Below, piece by piece: positions 7,576-16,437 of a stretch of 64,000 bases of DNA. The DNA comes from Enterococcus hirae ATCC 9790 (lineage in GTDB: Bacteria > Bacillota > Bacilli > Lactobacillales > Enterococcaceae). The position numbers and the translations under genes are program-made. Below the pieces are notes generated by a model. It saw only the letters and a list, made by a program, of their open reading frames with translations, was not told the DNA's origin and did not search any database. Within the stretch, counting starts at the first letter, position 1; every line of letters begins with the position of its first letter. The stretch lies in NCBI RefSeq assembly GCF_000271405.2, contig NC_018081.1, positions 2,227,678-2,291,677 of the forward strand. Reading direction: 5' to 3'.

Positions 7576-9612
7576 ATGAAACGAAGTGACAATCATCGTA
7601 GGAACAAGACTGGTGTTTATCTAACAAGCGCCCTTGTTTTGGTTCTTGCGGCTGGTGGCGGGTATTTTTACTATCAAAAAACGCAAGAAGAGCAAGTGGT
7701 TTCAGCAGGAGAAAAAAAGATCCAACAGTTTGCGGAACGTTTGAGTACTGGTGATTATAAAAAGGCGATGTCATACACGCAAATTGATTCACAGACTAAG
7801 AAGACAATTTCTGAAAAAGAAGCTCTTGAAAAATACCAAAATATTTACGGAGCTGTGGCCATAAAAGGCTTGGAAATCTCTAATTTAAAAGTGACGAAAA
7901 AAGATAGTGAAACCTATTCTTTTTCTTATAAAGCTAAAATGAATACAAGCTTAGGCGAATTAAAAGACCTATCATATAAAGGGACTTTGACAAATAAAAA
8001 TGATCAGATCAAAATCAACTGGCAGCCGAACTTGATTTTTCCTCAAATGGAAGATACAGACAAAGTAAGTCTGACTAGTGAGGAAGCTAAAAGAGGCGAT
8101 ATCCTTGATCGAAATGGAAAGAAATTAGCAACGACGGGCAAATTGAAACAGTTAGGGATCGTTCCTAGAAAGCTGGGAGAAAAAGAAGAGAAAACAGCAA
8201 ACATCAAATCAATTGCTGCAGCTTTTGATCTTTCAGAAGATGAAATCAATCAAGCTATCTCTCAAAGTTGGGTACAACCGGACTACTTTGTTCCTCTAAA
8301 AATCATTGATGGACAAACCCCCGAATTGCCAAGCGGAGCAGCGATCCAAGAAGTTGATGGTCGCACCTATCCGTTAGGCGAAGCAGCAGCGCAATTGATT
8401 GGTTATGTTGGTGATATCTCAGCAGAAGATATCAAAAAGAATGCTGAATTAAGTAGTAATGGTAAAATTGGTCGTTCTGGTCTGGAAATGACTTATGACA
8501 AAGAACTACGTGGCACCAATGGAGGGAAATTGAGTATTACGGATGCTGATGGGACAGAAAAAGAAGTATTGATTGATCAAGAAGTGAAAAATGGTCAGGA
8601 TATCAAATTAACTCTTGATGCCGATGCTCAAAAAATCGCATTTGATAGTTTAGGTGGAAAAGCGGGTTCAACAGTAGCGACTTCGCCAAAAACGGGTGAG
8701 TTGTTAGTATTAGCGAGCTCTCCAAGTTATGATCCAAACAAAATGACAAATGGAATCTCTCAAGAAGATTATCAAGCCTATACGGAAAATAAAGATCAAC
8801 CATTTATTAGTCGTTTTGCTACCGGTTACGCTCCCGGATCTACATTTAAAATGATTACTGCCGCAATCGGATTAGATAATCAAACGCTGAATCCAGACGA
8901 AGTATTGACGATCAATGGATTGAAATGGCAAAAAGACCAATCATGGGGATCGTATCAAGTTACTCGTGTCAGCGATGTGCCTCAAGTCAATCTGAGAAAC
9001 GCAATGATTTATTCAGATAATATCTATATGGCTCAAGAAACCTTGAAAATGGGTGAGAAGAAATTCCGCGAAGGATTAAATAAATTCATTTTTGGGGAAG
9101 ACTTAGATTTGCCGATCAGCATGAATCCCGCACAAATCTCAAATAAGGATAGTTTCAAGTCAGAAATCTTATTAGCAGATACTGGTTATGGGCAGGGAGA
9201 ACTATTGATCAATCCGATCCAACAAGCAACGATGTATTCTGTTTTTGCTAATAATGGAAATCTCGTTTATCCAAAATTAGAGATGGATAAAGAAACGAAA
9301 GTTAAACAAAATGTCATTGCTTCAACAGCTGTACAGACGATTCTGCCAGATTTGAAAGATGTTGTTCAAGATACGAATGGTACCGCTCATTCTTTAGCTA
9401 CTTTAGGCATACCAATAGCAGCAAAAACTGGTACAGCGGAAATCAAAGAAAAACAAGATGAAAAAGGACAAGAAAATAGCTTCCTATTTGCTGTGAATCC
9501 TGATACAAATGGTTATCTCATGATCAGCATGTTAGAAGATAAAGCAGAAGGTGATTCTGCAACGAAACGTGCACCTGAGTTGCTCCAATACTTGAATCAA
9601 AACTATCAATAG
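7576..9612 (+). CDS. pbp5: Low-affinity class B penicillin-binding protein PBP5
   Basis: This is a 678-residue transpeptidase that cross-links peptidoglycan and has low affinity for beta-lactams, the basis of intrinsic cephalosporin tolerance in enterococci. Order: short cytoplasmic tail, membrane anchor (about residues 13-33), MecA-type N domain, dimerisation domain with the LDRNGKKLA motif, and a transpeptidase domain. Active-site motifs are STFK (Ser422), SDN (480-482) and KTG (617-619), the same numbering as E. faecium PBP5. Residue 485 is Met, the state found in ampicillin-susceptible PBP5 alleles, and no serine insertion is seen near 466. ATG 7576 is preferred over an upstream in-frame start because GGAGGG precedes it and the length then matches the family. 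Confidence 0.93.
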   Translation: MKRSDNHRRNKTGVYLTSALVLVLAAGGGYFYYQKTQEEQVVSAGEKKIQQFAERLSTGDYKKAMSYTQIDSQTKKTISEKEALEKYQNIYGAVAIKGLEISNLKVTKKDSETYSFSYKAKMNTSLGELKDLSYKGTLTNKNDQIKINWQPNLIFPQMEDTDKVSLTSEEAKRGDILDRNGKKLATTGKLKQLGIVPRKLGEKEEKTANIKSIAAAFDLSEDEINQAISQSWVQPDYFVPLKIIDGQTPELPSGAAIQEVDGRTYPLGEAAAQLIGYVGDISAEDIKKNAELSSNGKIGRSGLEMTYDKELRGTNGGKLSITDADGTEKEVLIDQEVKNGQDIKLTLDADAQKIAFDSLGGKAGSTVATSPKTGELLVLASSPSYDPNKMTNGISQEDYQAYTENKDQPFISRFATGYAPGSTFKMITAAIGLDNQTLNPDEVLTINGLKWQKDQSWGSYQVTRVSDVPQVNLRNAMIYSDNIYMAQETLKMGEKKFREGLNKFIFGEDLDLPISMNPAQISNKDSFKSEILLADTGYGQGELLINPIQQATMYSVFANNGNLVYPKLEMDKETKVKQNVIASTAVQTILPDLKDVVQDTNGTAHSLATLGIPIAAKTGTAEIKEKQDEKGQENSFLFAVNPDTNGYLMISMLEDKAEGDSATKRAPELLQYLNQNYQ

Positions 9613-9624
9613 ACGAATGAATAA

Positions 9625-9714
9625 AACTAATCAATGACTGTAGTCACTACTTACATTTGGGCTAGGAAACCTAAATTATTTAGAATACTACAGTCACTCG
9701 ATTAGTTTTTTTAT
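9625..9714. terminator. Long terminator hairpin between pbp5 and the MFS gene
   Basis: The arms AAACTAATC...ATGACTGTAGT and ACTACAGTCACTCGATTAGTTT enclose a loop of about 40 bases and end in T7 on the plus strand. It lies between convergent genes and may serve both. Confidence 0.75.
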
Positions 9715-9725
9715 ATAGGGATGCT

Positions 9726-10928
9726 TTAGAATGATCTTTTTACCTTTGGTTTAACGATAAAAGTAGCTAAACCTAATAAAATGAATCCAATAATGAATGG
9801 CATCGTATGATGGAAATTAGCATATAGTTGACCACCGATCATCGGACCGATCACTCTAGCTAATGCTTGGATGCTTTGTGAAGCCCCTTGGATTTTCCCT
9901 TGGTCCTCTTTGCTAGCATACGTTGAAATCAAACCATTATAGGAAGGACTAAAAATCGCATCACCTAGCCCGAAAAAGACCATGCCGATGATAAAGCAGG
10001 GGATCGAGCCATAAAAAGCGGAAAGGATGATGACAGAATAACCAATCATTTCACTGGTAATACCCATAGTAATGATCTGGTTTTCTCGCCAAAATTTTAA
10101 TAAAATCGGCATAATCAACAGTTGAGCAAAAATGTCCATAATGCCAATTAACGAGAAAGTAAAACCGATGATAATTGGCGATAGATGGAAAGTATCAATT
10201 GAAAATTGAGCAAAAATCGCTTGGAATGAACCGTTGGGTAGCCAAATCAAAAAACCTGTGATCAATAACCATTTGACTGATCGAAAAGTGAAAACCAATT
10301 GGAGTTGCTTGAAGGGATTGATTTGCTGAAGAGAAAGATTTCTTGTACGTTCACGTTTAGTCAAACTTTCAGGCATGAAAAAATAACCGTAAACCGCATT
10401 ACTCAAAGACAAAAAGGAGGCAACGTATAAGGGAATTGCTGGTCCGTACTGTGCCAAGAACCCACCAATCAAAGGACCTGCTGCAGTTCCAATCCCAACC
10501 GTCGCGCTAATCCATCCAAAATATTTTGTTCGACTTTCAATTGGCGTCAAATCAGCAAAATAGGCAAGAATAGCTGAGATTTCGCCGCCGGTCAGCCCCT
10601 CAATTATTCTACCAAGAAAAAGTATCCATAAAGCTCCACCAAAGCCAAATAAATAGTACCCAATCGCAGAGCCAAACAAACTACTGATCAAAATAATTTT
10701 CCGACCAAACCGATCACTGAGTGCGCCTAACATAGGGGCGGCTAAAAACATGGAAAAAGCATAGATCGCACTGAGTAGTGTCACCGTGGTTGCTTGTTGC
10801 TGTGTGTTTTTTGTGTATTGCTCTACCATAAATGGGATGACCGGATTAACGATTGTTAACCCTAATCCAATCAAAAAGACCGAAGTGAAACCAAAAACGA
10901 GTGCATGTTTGTTGATTGTTGTATTCAT
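9726..10928 (-). CDS. MFS drug/metabolite exporter
   Basis: This 400-residue major facilitator has about twelve hydrophobic segments. The loop 2-3 motif GALSDRFGRKIILIS (about residues 61-75) and the helix-4 LGRIIEGLTGGEISAI place it in the DHA1 proton-antiport drug exporter branch that includes TetA-like pumps. Its substrate cannot be read from the sequence. It is transcribed after a MarR gene on the same strand but separated from it by a strong terminator, and has its own promoter flanked by two palindromes (10945-11010), implying induction through a repressor, perhaps the MarR protein at 11104. Confidence 0.82.
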   Translation of the reverse strand: MNTTINKHALVFGFTSVFLIGLGLTIVNPVIPFMVEQYTKNTQQQATTVTLLSAIYAFSMFLAAPMLGALSDRFGRKIILISSLFGSAIGYYLFGFGGALWILFLGRIIEGLTGGEISAILAYFADLTPIESRTKYFGWISATVGIGTAAGPLIGGFLAQYGPAIPLYVASFLSLSNAVYGYFFMPESLTKRERTRNLSLQQINPFKQLQLVFTFRSVKWLLITGFLIWLPNGSFQAIFAQFSIDTFHLSPIIIGFTFSLIGIMDIFAQLLIMPILLKFWRENQIITMGITSEMIGYSVIILSAFYGSIPCFIIGMVFFGLGDAIFSPSYNGLISTYASKEDQGKIQGASQSIQALARVIGPMIGGQLYANFHHTMPFIIGFILLGLATFIVKPKVKRSF

Positions 10929-10944
10929 ATCAAAACTCCTTAGC

Positions 10945-11010
10945 TATAAAATGTTTCCTAGGAAACATTTTATATAGTATCTGTTTATTGTTTCCTTGTC
11001 AACAATAAAC
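10945..11010 (-). promoter_or_regulatory. MFS gene promoter with two palindromic operators
   Basis: On the minus strand TTGACA (10997-11002) and TACTAT (10974-10979) are 17 bp apart, a good sigma-A promoter. A perfect 30-bp palindrome (10945-10974, core GTTTCCTAGGAAAC) covers the start-site region. A second inverted repeat with 10-bp arms GTTTATTGTT/AACAATAAAC (10983-10992 and 11001-11010) overlaps the -35. The two differ in sequence, so two dimers of one regulator or two different regulators are both possible. Confidence 0.75.
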
Positions 11011-11060
11011 GGAGAGATACTAAGATAGAAGAATGAAATCTAACGAAGAAGAGAGCAAAA

Positions 11061-11092
11061 AATCAACCGTGATCTTAAGATCACGGTTGATT
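11061..11092 (-). terminator. Terminator of the marR gene
   Basis: A perfect 32-base palindrome has 14-bp arms AATCAACCGTGATC/GATCACGGTTGATT around TTAA. On the minus strand it is followed by a T-run, and it sits 12 bases after the MarR stop codon. Confidence 0.85.
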
Positions 11093-11103
11093 ACACATGC
11101 ACT

Positions 11104-11556
11104 TTATTTTTCTAGTTTTATTCTTTTTAAATTTTCTCTAAAGCGACCGATAAAACGAAAAACAGTATCAAACTCTTCCTTAGTCATTTGTTGAAAAACG
11201 ACCTCATTTTCTTTAAGAAATTCTTCATGGAGCTTTTGATGCATTTTGTTAATACGCTGACCTTCAGCTGTCAGGAGAAAGTAACGCTCTTTTTTATTTT
11301 CAGGTTTCTGATAGCTTTCAAGTAAGCCGTTAGTGATCATTTTTTTAGTTAGCTTACTAATCGCTCCACGAGTCATGTAACTAGCATTTGCTAATTTGGT
11401 TACATTTGGATTTGGAATTGATGCTACTTTTTCGATTAAGTCGATCTCATTTAAAGAATAGCCTTCGAGTACTTGTTCTAATTTTGGTTTATTACGCCAA
11501 GTGATCTCGTTAGTCAGATCGACCATCTCACTAATCAATTTAAGTCTTGAGTCCAT
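11104..11556 (-). CDS. MarR-family transcriptional regulator
   Basis: This 150-residue winged-helix protein has the MarR recognition region at about residues 50-85 (KLANASYMTRGAISKLTKKMITNG) followed by the wing with ENKKERYFLLTAEGQ. MarR dimers repress genes for efflux or stress until a ligand binds. It lies between an antiporter and an MFS exporter, all on the minus strand; the palindromes at the MFS promoter are plausible targets, although its own upstream region lacks the same palindrome. No redox cysteine of the OhrR type is seen. Confidence 0.82.
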   Translation of the reverse strand: MDSRLKLISEMVDLTNEITWRNKPKLEQVLEGYSLNEIDLIEKVASIPNPNVTKLANASYMTRGAISKLTKKMITNGLLESYQKPENKKERYFLLTAEGQRINKMHQKLHEEFLKENEVVFQQMTKEEFDTVFRFIGRFRENLKRIKLEK

Positions 11557-11627
11557 TTTTCACCGTCCTTTTTCTCTAGTATAACGAATGGACATTATCA
11601 TCACAACATTCATTGATAGATAGTAAG

Positions 11628-12779
11628 TTAATTGGCGTATACTTTTTTAGTGAAATATTTAAGAATCAGAGGTGAGATCAGAGTACTTAACAAAACAACG
11701 ATCACTAAAGGAGAGTAGTAGTGATTTTCAATCAAGTTGCTTTGTTGTCCGATCTGTAAAATGATCAGTGCCATTTCACCACGAGAAATCATACCAGCTC
11801 CTACCATAAGTGCACTGTTGGAAGAAAAACTAGAGAATTTTGCTCCAATATATCCGCCAATAAGTTTAGTCAGAATCGCTACGAGTGTCAAAATCAAAAT
11901 AAATAGTATCTGTTCACTAAATTTAGAAAAATCTACTTCTAAACCAACACTCACAAAAAAGACGGGGATGAATACTGCATATCCCAAAGCTTCAACATTA
12001 TTGTAAACTTCATGTTTTACTTTTGTTTGACTCACTGCAATCCCAGCAAAAAATGCCCCAATTACTGAACTTAACCCAATCAGGTCTGCTAAATAAGACA
12101 TTCCTAGGCAAATGACTAATGACATAATGATAATGGCTGAATTCGCATAGATTTTTTCTGCTAGAGACATTAAAAATGGAGCGATCCATTTCACTAATAA
12201 AAAGATAAATAAGAAATAGAATAGTTGTTCCAACAAGAGTAAAGGAAGGGGTAGGTTGCTCGTAGACTTACCTGTTAAAAAAGATAAACTGAAGCTTAGC
12301 ACTAGAACAACCAGAATATCATCAACAACAGAGGCACCTAGAATCGTTGATCCTTCCTTCGTATTCACAACATTTAATTCTTTTAATACTTCGACAGAGA
12401 TACTAACAGAAGTCGCAGCTAAAATAATCCCAAAAAAGATTGCTTCATTGTTTGCTACTTGAAACGCCTCGCCAGTAAGCCAACCGAAAAAGACAGGGAA
12501 GAGGATTCCTAAAAGTGCTACAAACATTCCTGGTTTAAAATATTTTTTCAATAAGGATAAATCACTTTCCAAACCTGCTAAGAACATCAGCAAAATGACA
12601 CCAATTTCAGAAAAATCATGAACTAAAATATTTGGATGAACCCAGCCAAGTCCTGCTTGTCCTAGTAATACACCAACTAACAATTGCCCAATAACAGCCG
12701 GAATCCCAAATCTTCTTGAAATATGCGAACCAATTGTAGTTGCAACAAGGATTAGACACAAGATACCAATAAACTCCAT
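11628..12779 (-). CDS. CPA2-family cation:proton antiporter
   Basis: This 383-residue membrane protein is of the KefB/NapA-type monovalent cation:proton antiporter family, with about twelve hydrophobic segments. FGIPAVIGQLLVGVLLGQAGLGW near the N terminus and LGASVVDDILVVLVLSFSLSF (the conserved acidic pair in the transport core) are typical. No C-terminal TrkA-N domain follows, so it resembles NapA more than KefB. The start is placed at ATG 12779 (MEFIGIL) rather than the longer 12863 reading because the extra residues are charged and not family-like, and AAAGAAAGG precedes ATG 12779. It probably works in sodium or pH homeostasis. Confidence 0.8.
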   Translation of the reverse strand: MEFIGILCLILVATTIGSHISRRFGIPAVIGQLLVGVLLGQAGLGWVHPNILVHDFSEIGVILLMFLAGLESDLSLLKKYFKPGMFVALLGILFPVFFGWLTGEAFQVANNEAIFFGIILAATSVSISVEVLKELNVVNTKEGSTILGASVVDDILVVLVLSFSLSFLTGKSTSNLPLPLLLLEQLFYFLFIFLLVKWIAPFLMSLAEKIYANSAIIIMSLVICLGMSYLADLIGLSSVIGAFFAGIAVSQTKVKHEVYNNVEALGYAVFIPVFFVSVGLEVDFSKFSEQILFILILTLVAILTKLIGGYIGAKFSSFSSNSALMVGAGMISRGEMALIILQIGQQSNLIENHYYSPLVIVVLLSTLISPLILKYFTKKVYAN

Positions 12780-12933
12780 AAGATAGTCAAACCTTTCTTT
12801 ATTCAATAGTCTCAAATATATAATAACATTAATTATTTTATTTGTGGTAAAAAGAGATTGCATAAGAAATCAGCAATCAGAGACTCGGAAAATGAAAAAT
12901 TTTAAAGCAAATAAAAAGAGGGAGCAAACAGAA

Positions 12934-12996
12934 AGTTTACCCCTAGAAACGAAAGATATTTGGAAAAAGCAACTTCTTCCATCTTCTAGGTAAACT
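12934..12996. repeat. Intergenic long hairpin
   Basis: AGTTTACC(C)CTAGAA (12934-12948) and TTCTAGGTAAACT (12984-12996) are inverted repeats enclosing a partly pairing 35-base interior. There is no clean T-run next to the stem on either strand; a CTCTTTTTA stretch lies about 15 bases further on the minus strand. It could be the terminator of the gene ending at 13022 or a leader of the antiporter gene. Confidence 0.5.
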
Positions 12997-13021
12997 AATA
13001 GTCATGCAACCTCTTATTTAC

Positions 13022-13546
13022 TTACGAATATCTCTTGTTCACTTTAAAATAGCTAATGATTTCTGAGATACCCATGAAAATTAATAGCCCACCAAATAAT
13101 TGGAAGAGTATCATAACGCTTTTGAATGGATTGAATAATAAAATCAAACCACCAATCAATAAGAGAATACTATAAGCACTCCAACCTTTCGAACGGGTGT
13201 TAAGTCCAACGAATAATTGAAAGAGACTTTTTAGGATAATAACTAAACCTAAGATAACTGGTAAGAGCGAGACGATTGCTGCTGCAAAGACCCACACGAT
13301 TAGTGCGAGAATAAAAAAGGCAATCCCGCTAATTAAACCAAATCCCCATGCACCCGTTTGTTTTCGGTTTTTATTTGCTTCTAAAAGATTCAAAACTCCT
13401 AATAAAACAAAATACGCTGTAATGAGGTAGCCAATAAAATGGAATACAGCTGTCGGATTGATCACAATTGCAAGTCCGGCAATGATGTAAATGGCTGACC
13501 TTAGCAATGCGTAACGCTGAAAATTCGTTCGTATCATTTCAAACAT
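13022..13546 (-). CDS. DUF308/HdeD-like membrane protein
   Basis: This 174-residue protein is almost entirely made of about six hydrophobic helices in two similar halves, as in the DUF308 (HdeD) family. Examples are IYIIAGLAIVINPTAVF near the N terminus and LIGGLILLFNPFKSVM later on, the recurrent glycine-rich helix followed by NP. HdeD is linked to acid resistance in enteric bacteria, but in Firmicutes the role is not established. ATG 13546 has AGGAGG upstream. Confidence 0.72.
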   Translation of the reverse strand: MFEMIRTNFQRYALLRSAIYIIAGLAIVINPTAVFHFIGYLITAYFVLLGVLNLLEANKNRKQTGAWGFGLISGIAFFILALIVWVFAAAIVSLLPVILGLVIILKSLFQLFVGLNTRSKGWSAYSILLLIGGLILLFNPFKSVMILFQLFGGLLIFMGISEIISYFKVNKRYS

Positions 13547-13615
13547 AACATAACCTCCTTTTCATCTATTGTAACGGTAAACAGTTATTCTACCAAATAA
13601 AAACCTGCTTTTTAT

Positions 13616-13963
13616 TTAGCTTCTTAATATTTTATCCATTTTCTTGCCTTTTGCAAGTTCATCAATTAGCTTATCTAAATAACGTATTTCCTGCATCAGT
13701 GGGTCTTTGATCGTTTCCACTCGCACACCACAAATCACCCCAGTTATCAACTGTCTGTTTGGATTCAGTTTGGGTGCTTGTTCAAAGAAGACTTGGAACG
13801 TTACTTCATTTTTCAGTTGTTTTTGTAATTCTTCTTCGGTATAACCAGTCAACCAGCGGATGATTTCATCCACTTCTGACCGAGAGTGTCCTTTTTTCTC
13901 AGCTTTTTTTACATAGAGAGGGTAGACACTTGAGAAACTCATGGTGAAAATTCGTTGATTCAT
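13616..13963 (-). CDS. DUF2200 family protein
   Basis: This 115-residue soluble protein matches the DUF2200 family by its N-terminal [21 protein letters not shown], the [14 protein letters not shown] segment and [16 protein letters not shown]. Its function is unknown. It has a good ribosome site (GGAGG before ATG 13963) and looks monocistronic. No membrane segment or metal-binding cluster is apparent. Confidence 0.75.
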   Translation of the reverse strand: MNQRIFTMSFSSVYPLYVKKAEKKGHSRSEVDEIIRWLTGYTEEELQKQLKNEVTFQVFFEQAPKLNPNRQLITGVICGVRVETIKDPLMQEIRYLDKLIDELAKGKKMDKILRS

Positions 13964-14052
13964 GATAGCACCTCCTGCGATAAGTTTTCTTTTATTATAT
14001 TCGTTTGTTCAATAAATGTGTACTTATCGCAATTGTAAAAAAAGAATAAATA

Positions 14053-14096
14053 AAAGGCTAAGGCAAGTTGATGAATAAACTTGTCTTAACCTTTTG
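14053..14096 (-). terminator. Terminator of the ahpCF operon
   Basis: AAAAGGCTAAGGCAAGTT pairs with AAACTTGTCTTAACCTTTT around a seven-base loop, 16 bases after the ahpF stop on the minus strand. The T-run on that strand is provided by the stem end and ATTTATTC. Confidence 0.8.
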
Positions 14097-14111
14097 AGAT
14101 TTGTAGCAAAG

Positions 14112-15650
14112 TTATTCTTTTCTCATCAAATAGTCAAATGCACCAAGGGCTGCTGTAGCTCCTGATCCCATAGCAATAATGATCTGTTTATAAGCACTAT
14201 CTGTGCAATCACCAGCAGCGTAAAGTCCTGCTTCACTGGTAGCACCATGGGCATCAGTGATGATTTCTCCTCGATCATTTAACTCAAGTGTTCCAACTAA
14301 CCAATCCGTATTAGGAACCAAACCGATCAGAATAAACACACCTGAAACAGCTATTGTGTGTTCTTCCTGGGTGGAACGGTCGATATAACTCAACGAATCA
14401 ACCTTTGTCTGACCACTGATTTCTTTCGTCTGGGCATTTAGAATGACAGTGACATTTGTTAAAGTAGCTAGTTTATCTTGTAATACTTGGTCTGCTTTAA
14501 GTGTCGGAAGAAACTCTAAAATATATACATGTTTCGCCAACCCAGCTAAATCAATGGCAGCTTCAATCCCTGAATTTCCGCCACCAATCACTGCGATTTC
14601 TTTTCCGGCAAAGAGGGGACCATCGCAATGAGGACAATAGGCAATTCCTTTGTTTTTAAATTCTTTTTCACCAGGAACATTGATGGAACGCCAATGAGCT
14701 CCTGTTGCAACAATCGTTGTTTTTGATTTCAGTTGATTGCCGCTTTTTAAATTGATTTCAAAGAGATCTGCTCCTTTGTTTAGTGACACAACTTGTTGAT
14801 TTGTCATAACATCAACAGGATAAGACCGTAAATGTTCTTCGACTTGTTTCATCAATCGTGGACCTTCTGTGTAAGGTGTACCGATTAGATTTTCGATGCC
14901 TAACGTTTCTACGACTTGACCGCCAAGTGTATCAGTTACGAGTCCAGTACGGAGGCCTTTTCTAACTGCGTAAATCGCTGCGCTGCTTGCTGCTGGACCG
15001 CCACCGATAACTAGAACGTCAAATAATTCTTTTGTATTGATTTCCTTTTGTTCCATTAGATTCGGGCCAGCTATTTTTCCTAAAATTTGTTCAATCGTCA
15101 TTCGTCCACTAGCAAATTCTTTTTCGTTTAAAAAGACGGTTGGCACGGCCATGATTTGTTTTTCAGTGATTTCATGCTGATACATCCCACCTTCGATCAT
15201 CGTATGGGTGATCAACGGATTCAAAACCGCTAAAATGTTTAACGCTTGAACAACATCAGGGCAGTTGTGACAGGTTAAACTGACATAGCTCTCAAAATGT
15301 AGAGGCTGATTAATTTCTAAAATGGATTGAATCAAAGTATCAGCTATTTTAGGTGGTCGTCCACTTACTTGTAATAAAGCAAGGAGGAAAGATGCAAACT
15401 CGTGGCCTAAAGGAATACCTGCGAAAGTGATCCCGCTAGTCTTTTGTAAAGAATTGATTTCAAAGCTAGGGGTACGTGGCAACGTCTTTTGTTCAACCGT
15501 AATTTTATCAGTCATATCTGCCACTTCGTTCACAAACTCGAATAGTTGTTGGGAATTGGCTGTGTCATCTGTACTAACCGAAAAAACAACTGGTGCTTCC
15601 ATTAAATCAAGATATTGAGCTAAATTTTGTTTCGTTTCCTTATCTAACAT
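14112..15650 (-). CDS. ahpF: Alkyl hydroperoxide reductase subunit F
   Basis: This 512-residue flavoenzyme transfers electrons from NADH to AhpC. The N-terminal tandem thioredoxin-like domain carries CHNC (about residues 128-131). The FAD site GGGPAASSAAIYAVRKG lies near residue 216, the redox pair CPHC near 338, and the NADH site GGGNSGIEAA near 354. The C-terminal GLYAAGDCTD contacts FAD. Length and domain order match the family. It follows ahpC by 11 bases on the same strand and shares its PerR-type promoter. Confidence 0.95.
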   Translation of the reverse strand: MLDKETKQNLAQYLDLMEAPVVFSVSTDDTANSQQLFEFVNEVADMTDKITVEQKTLPRTPSFEINSLQKTSGITFAGIPLGHEFASFLLALLQVSGRPPKIADTLIQSILEINQPLHFESYVSLTCHNCPDVVQALNILAVLNPLITHTMIEGGMYQHEITEKQIMAVPTVFLNEKEFASGRMTIEQILGKIAGPNLMEQKEINTKELFDVLVIGGGPAASSAAIYAVRKGLRTGLVTDTLGGQVVETLGIENLIGTPYTEGPRLMKQVEEHLRSYPVDVMTNQQVVSLNKGADLFEINLKSGNQLKSKTTIVATGAHWRSINVPGEKEFKNKGIAYCPHCDGPLFAGKEIAVIGGGNSGIEAAIDLAGLAKHVYILEFLPTLKADQVLQDKLATLTNVTVILNAQTKEISGQTKVDSLSYIDRSTQEEHTIAVSGVFILIGLVPNTDWLVGTLELNDRGEIITDAHGATSEAGLYAAGDCTDSAYKQIIIAMGSGATAALGAFDYLMRKE

Positions 15651-15661
15651 CGGCTCATCCT

Positions 15662-16225
15662 CTAAATCTTTCCAACAAGATCGAAACTAGGTTTTAGTGT
15701 TTCGCCACTTTCTTTCCATTTCGCTGGACAAACTTCACCAGGATGCGTACGTACGTATTGTGCGGCTTTGATTTTGTCAATCAAGGCACTTGCGTCACGT
15801 CCAATACCATCAGCATTGATTTCCATTGCTTGTACGATACCATCTGGATCTATGATAAAAGTTCCTCTTTGTGCAAGTCCACTTTCTTCATTCAATACAT
15901 CAAATAAACGAGAAATGTGGTGAGAAGGGTCGCCAATCATGGCATATTCTATTTTTCCGATAGCTTCAGATGAGTCATGCCATGCTTTATGTGTAAAGTG
16001 GGTATCCGTTGAACAAGAAAATACTTGGACGCCTAGTGATTTTAATTCATCGTATTGTTCCTGTAAATCCTCTAATTCTGTTGGACATACGAAAGTGAAA
16101 TCTGCTGGATAAAAGCAAATAATACTCCAATTACCAGTAAGATTAGCATCGCTGATATCGATAAATTCTCCGTTTTTATAAGCTTGTGCGGTAAATTCTC
16201 CAACTTTTTTTCCAATCAATGACAT
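15662..16225 (-). CDS. ahpC: Alkyl hydroperoxide reductase subunit C (peroxiredoxin)
   Basis: This 187-residue typical 2-Cys peroxiredoxin reduces hydrogen peroxide and organic peroxides. The peroxidatic cysteine is in [14 protein letters not shown] (Cys about residue 47) and the resolving cysteine in GEVCPAKW near residue 166. It is the first gene of ahpCF, preceded by GGAGG and by a promoter overlapped by a PerR-like box. Together with ohr it gives the peroxide defence of this segment. Confidence 0.95.
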   Translation of the reverse strand: MSLIGKKVGEFTAQAYKNGEFIDISDANLTGNWSIICFYPADFTFVCPTELEDLQEQYDELKSLGVQVFSCSTDTHFTHKAWHDSSEAIGKIEYAMIGDPSHHISRLFDVLNEESGLAQRGTFIIDPDGIVQAMEINADGIGRDASALIDKIKAAQYVRTHPGEVCPAKWKESGETLKPSFDLVGKI

Positions 16226-16254
16226 ATGAAAACCTCCAATTTATTTTGCTTTAT

Positions 16255-16292
16255 TTATAATTAATATAATTTAATAACGGTTGCAAAGTCAA
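16255..16292 (-). promoter_or_regulatory. ahpC promoter with PerR box
   Basis: On the minus strand TTGACT (16287-16292) and TTATAT (16264-16269) are 17 bp apart. TTATATTAATTATAA (16255-16269) differs at two positions from the PerR consensus TTATAATNATTATAA and overlaps the -10. PerR repression relieved by peroxide is expected. Confidence 0.75.
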
Positions 16293-16355
16293 AGGTTTTT
16301 TGGTTATTTTAAGAATGTCTCGTAAAAATAGGAGGTTATTTATAGGTAGAATAGA

Positions 16356-16429
16356 AAAAGCCGTACATGGGAATAGTGGCTGCTTCCTTTGTTTAGTAGG
16401 ATTCATCGACTATTTTTCCATGAACGGCT
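16356..16429 (-). terminator. Terminator of the Mga-like gene
   Basis: AGCCGT-CATGG-AATAGT and ACTATT-CCATG-ACGGCT form an interrupted long stem. On the minus strand the outer arm runs directly into TTTTTCTATT, just past the stop of the Mga-like gene. Confidence 0.75.
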
Positions 16430-16437
16430 GCATTGGA

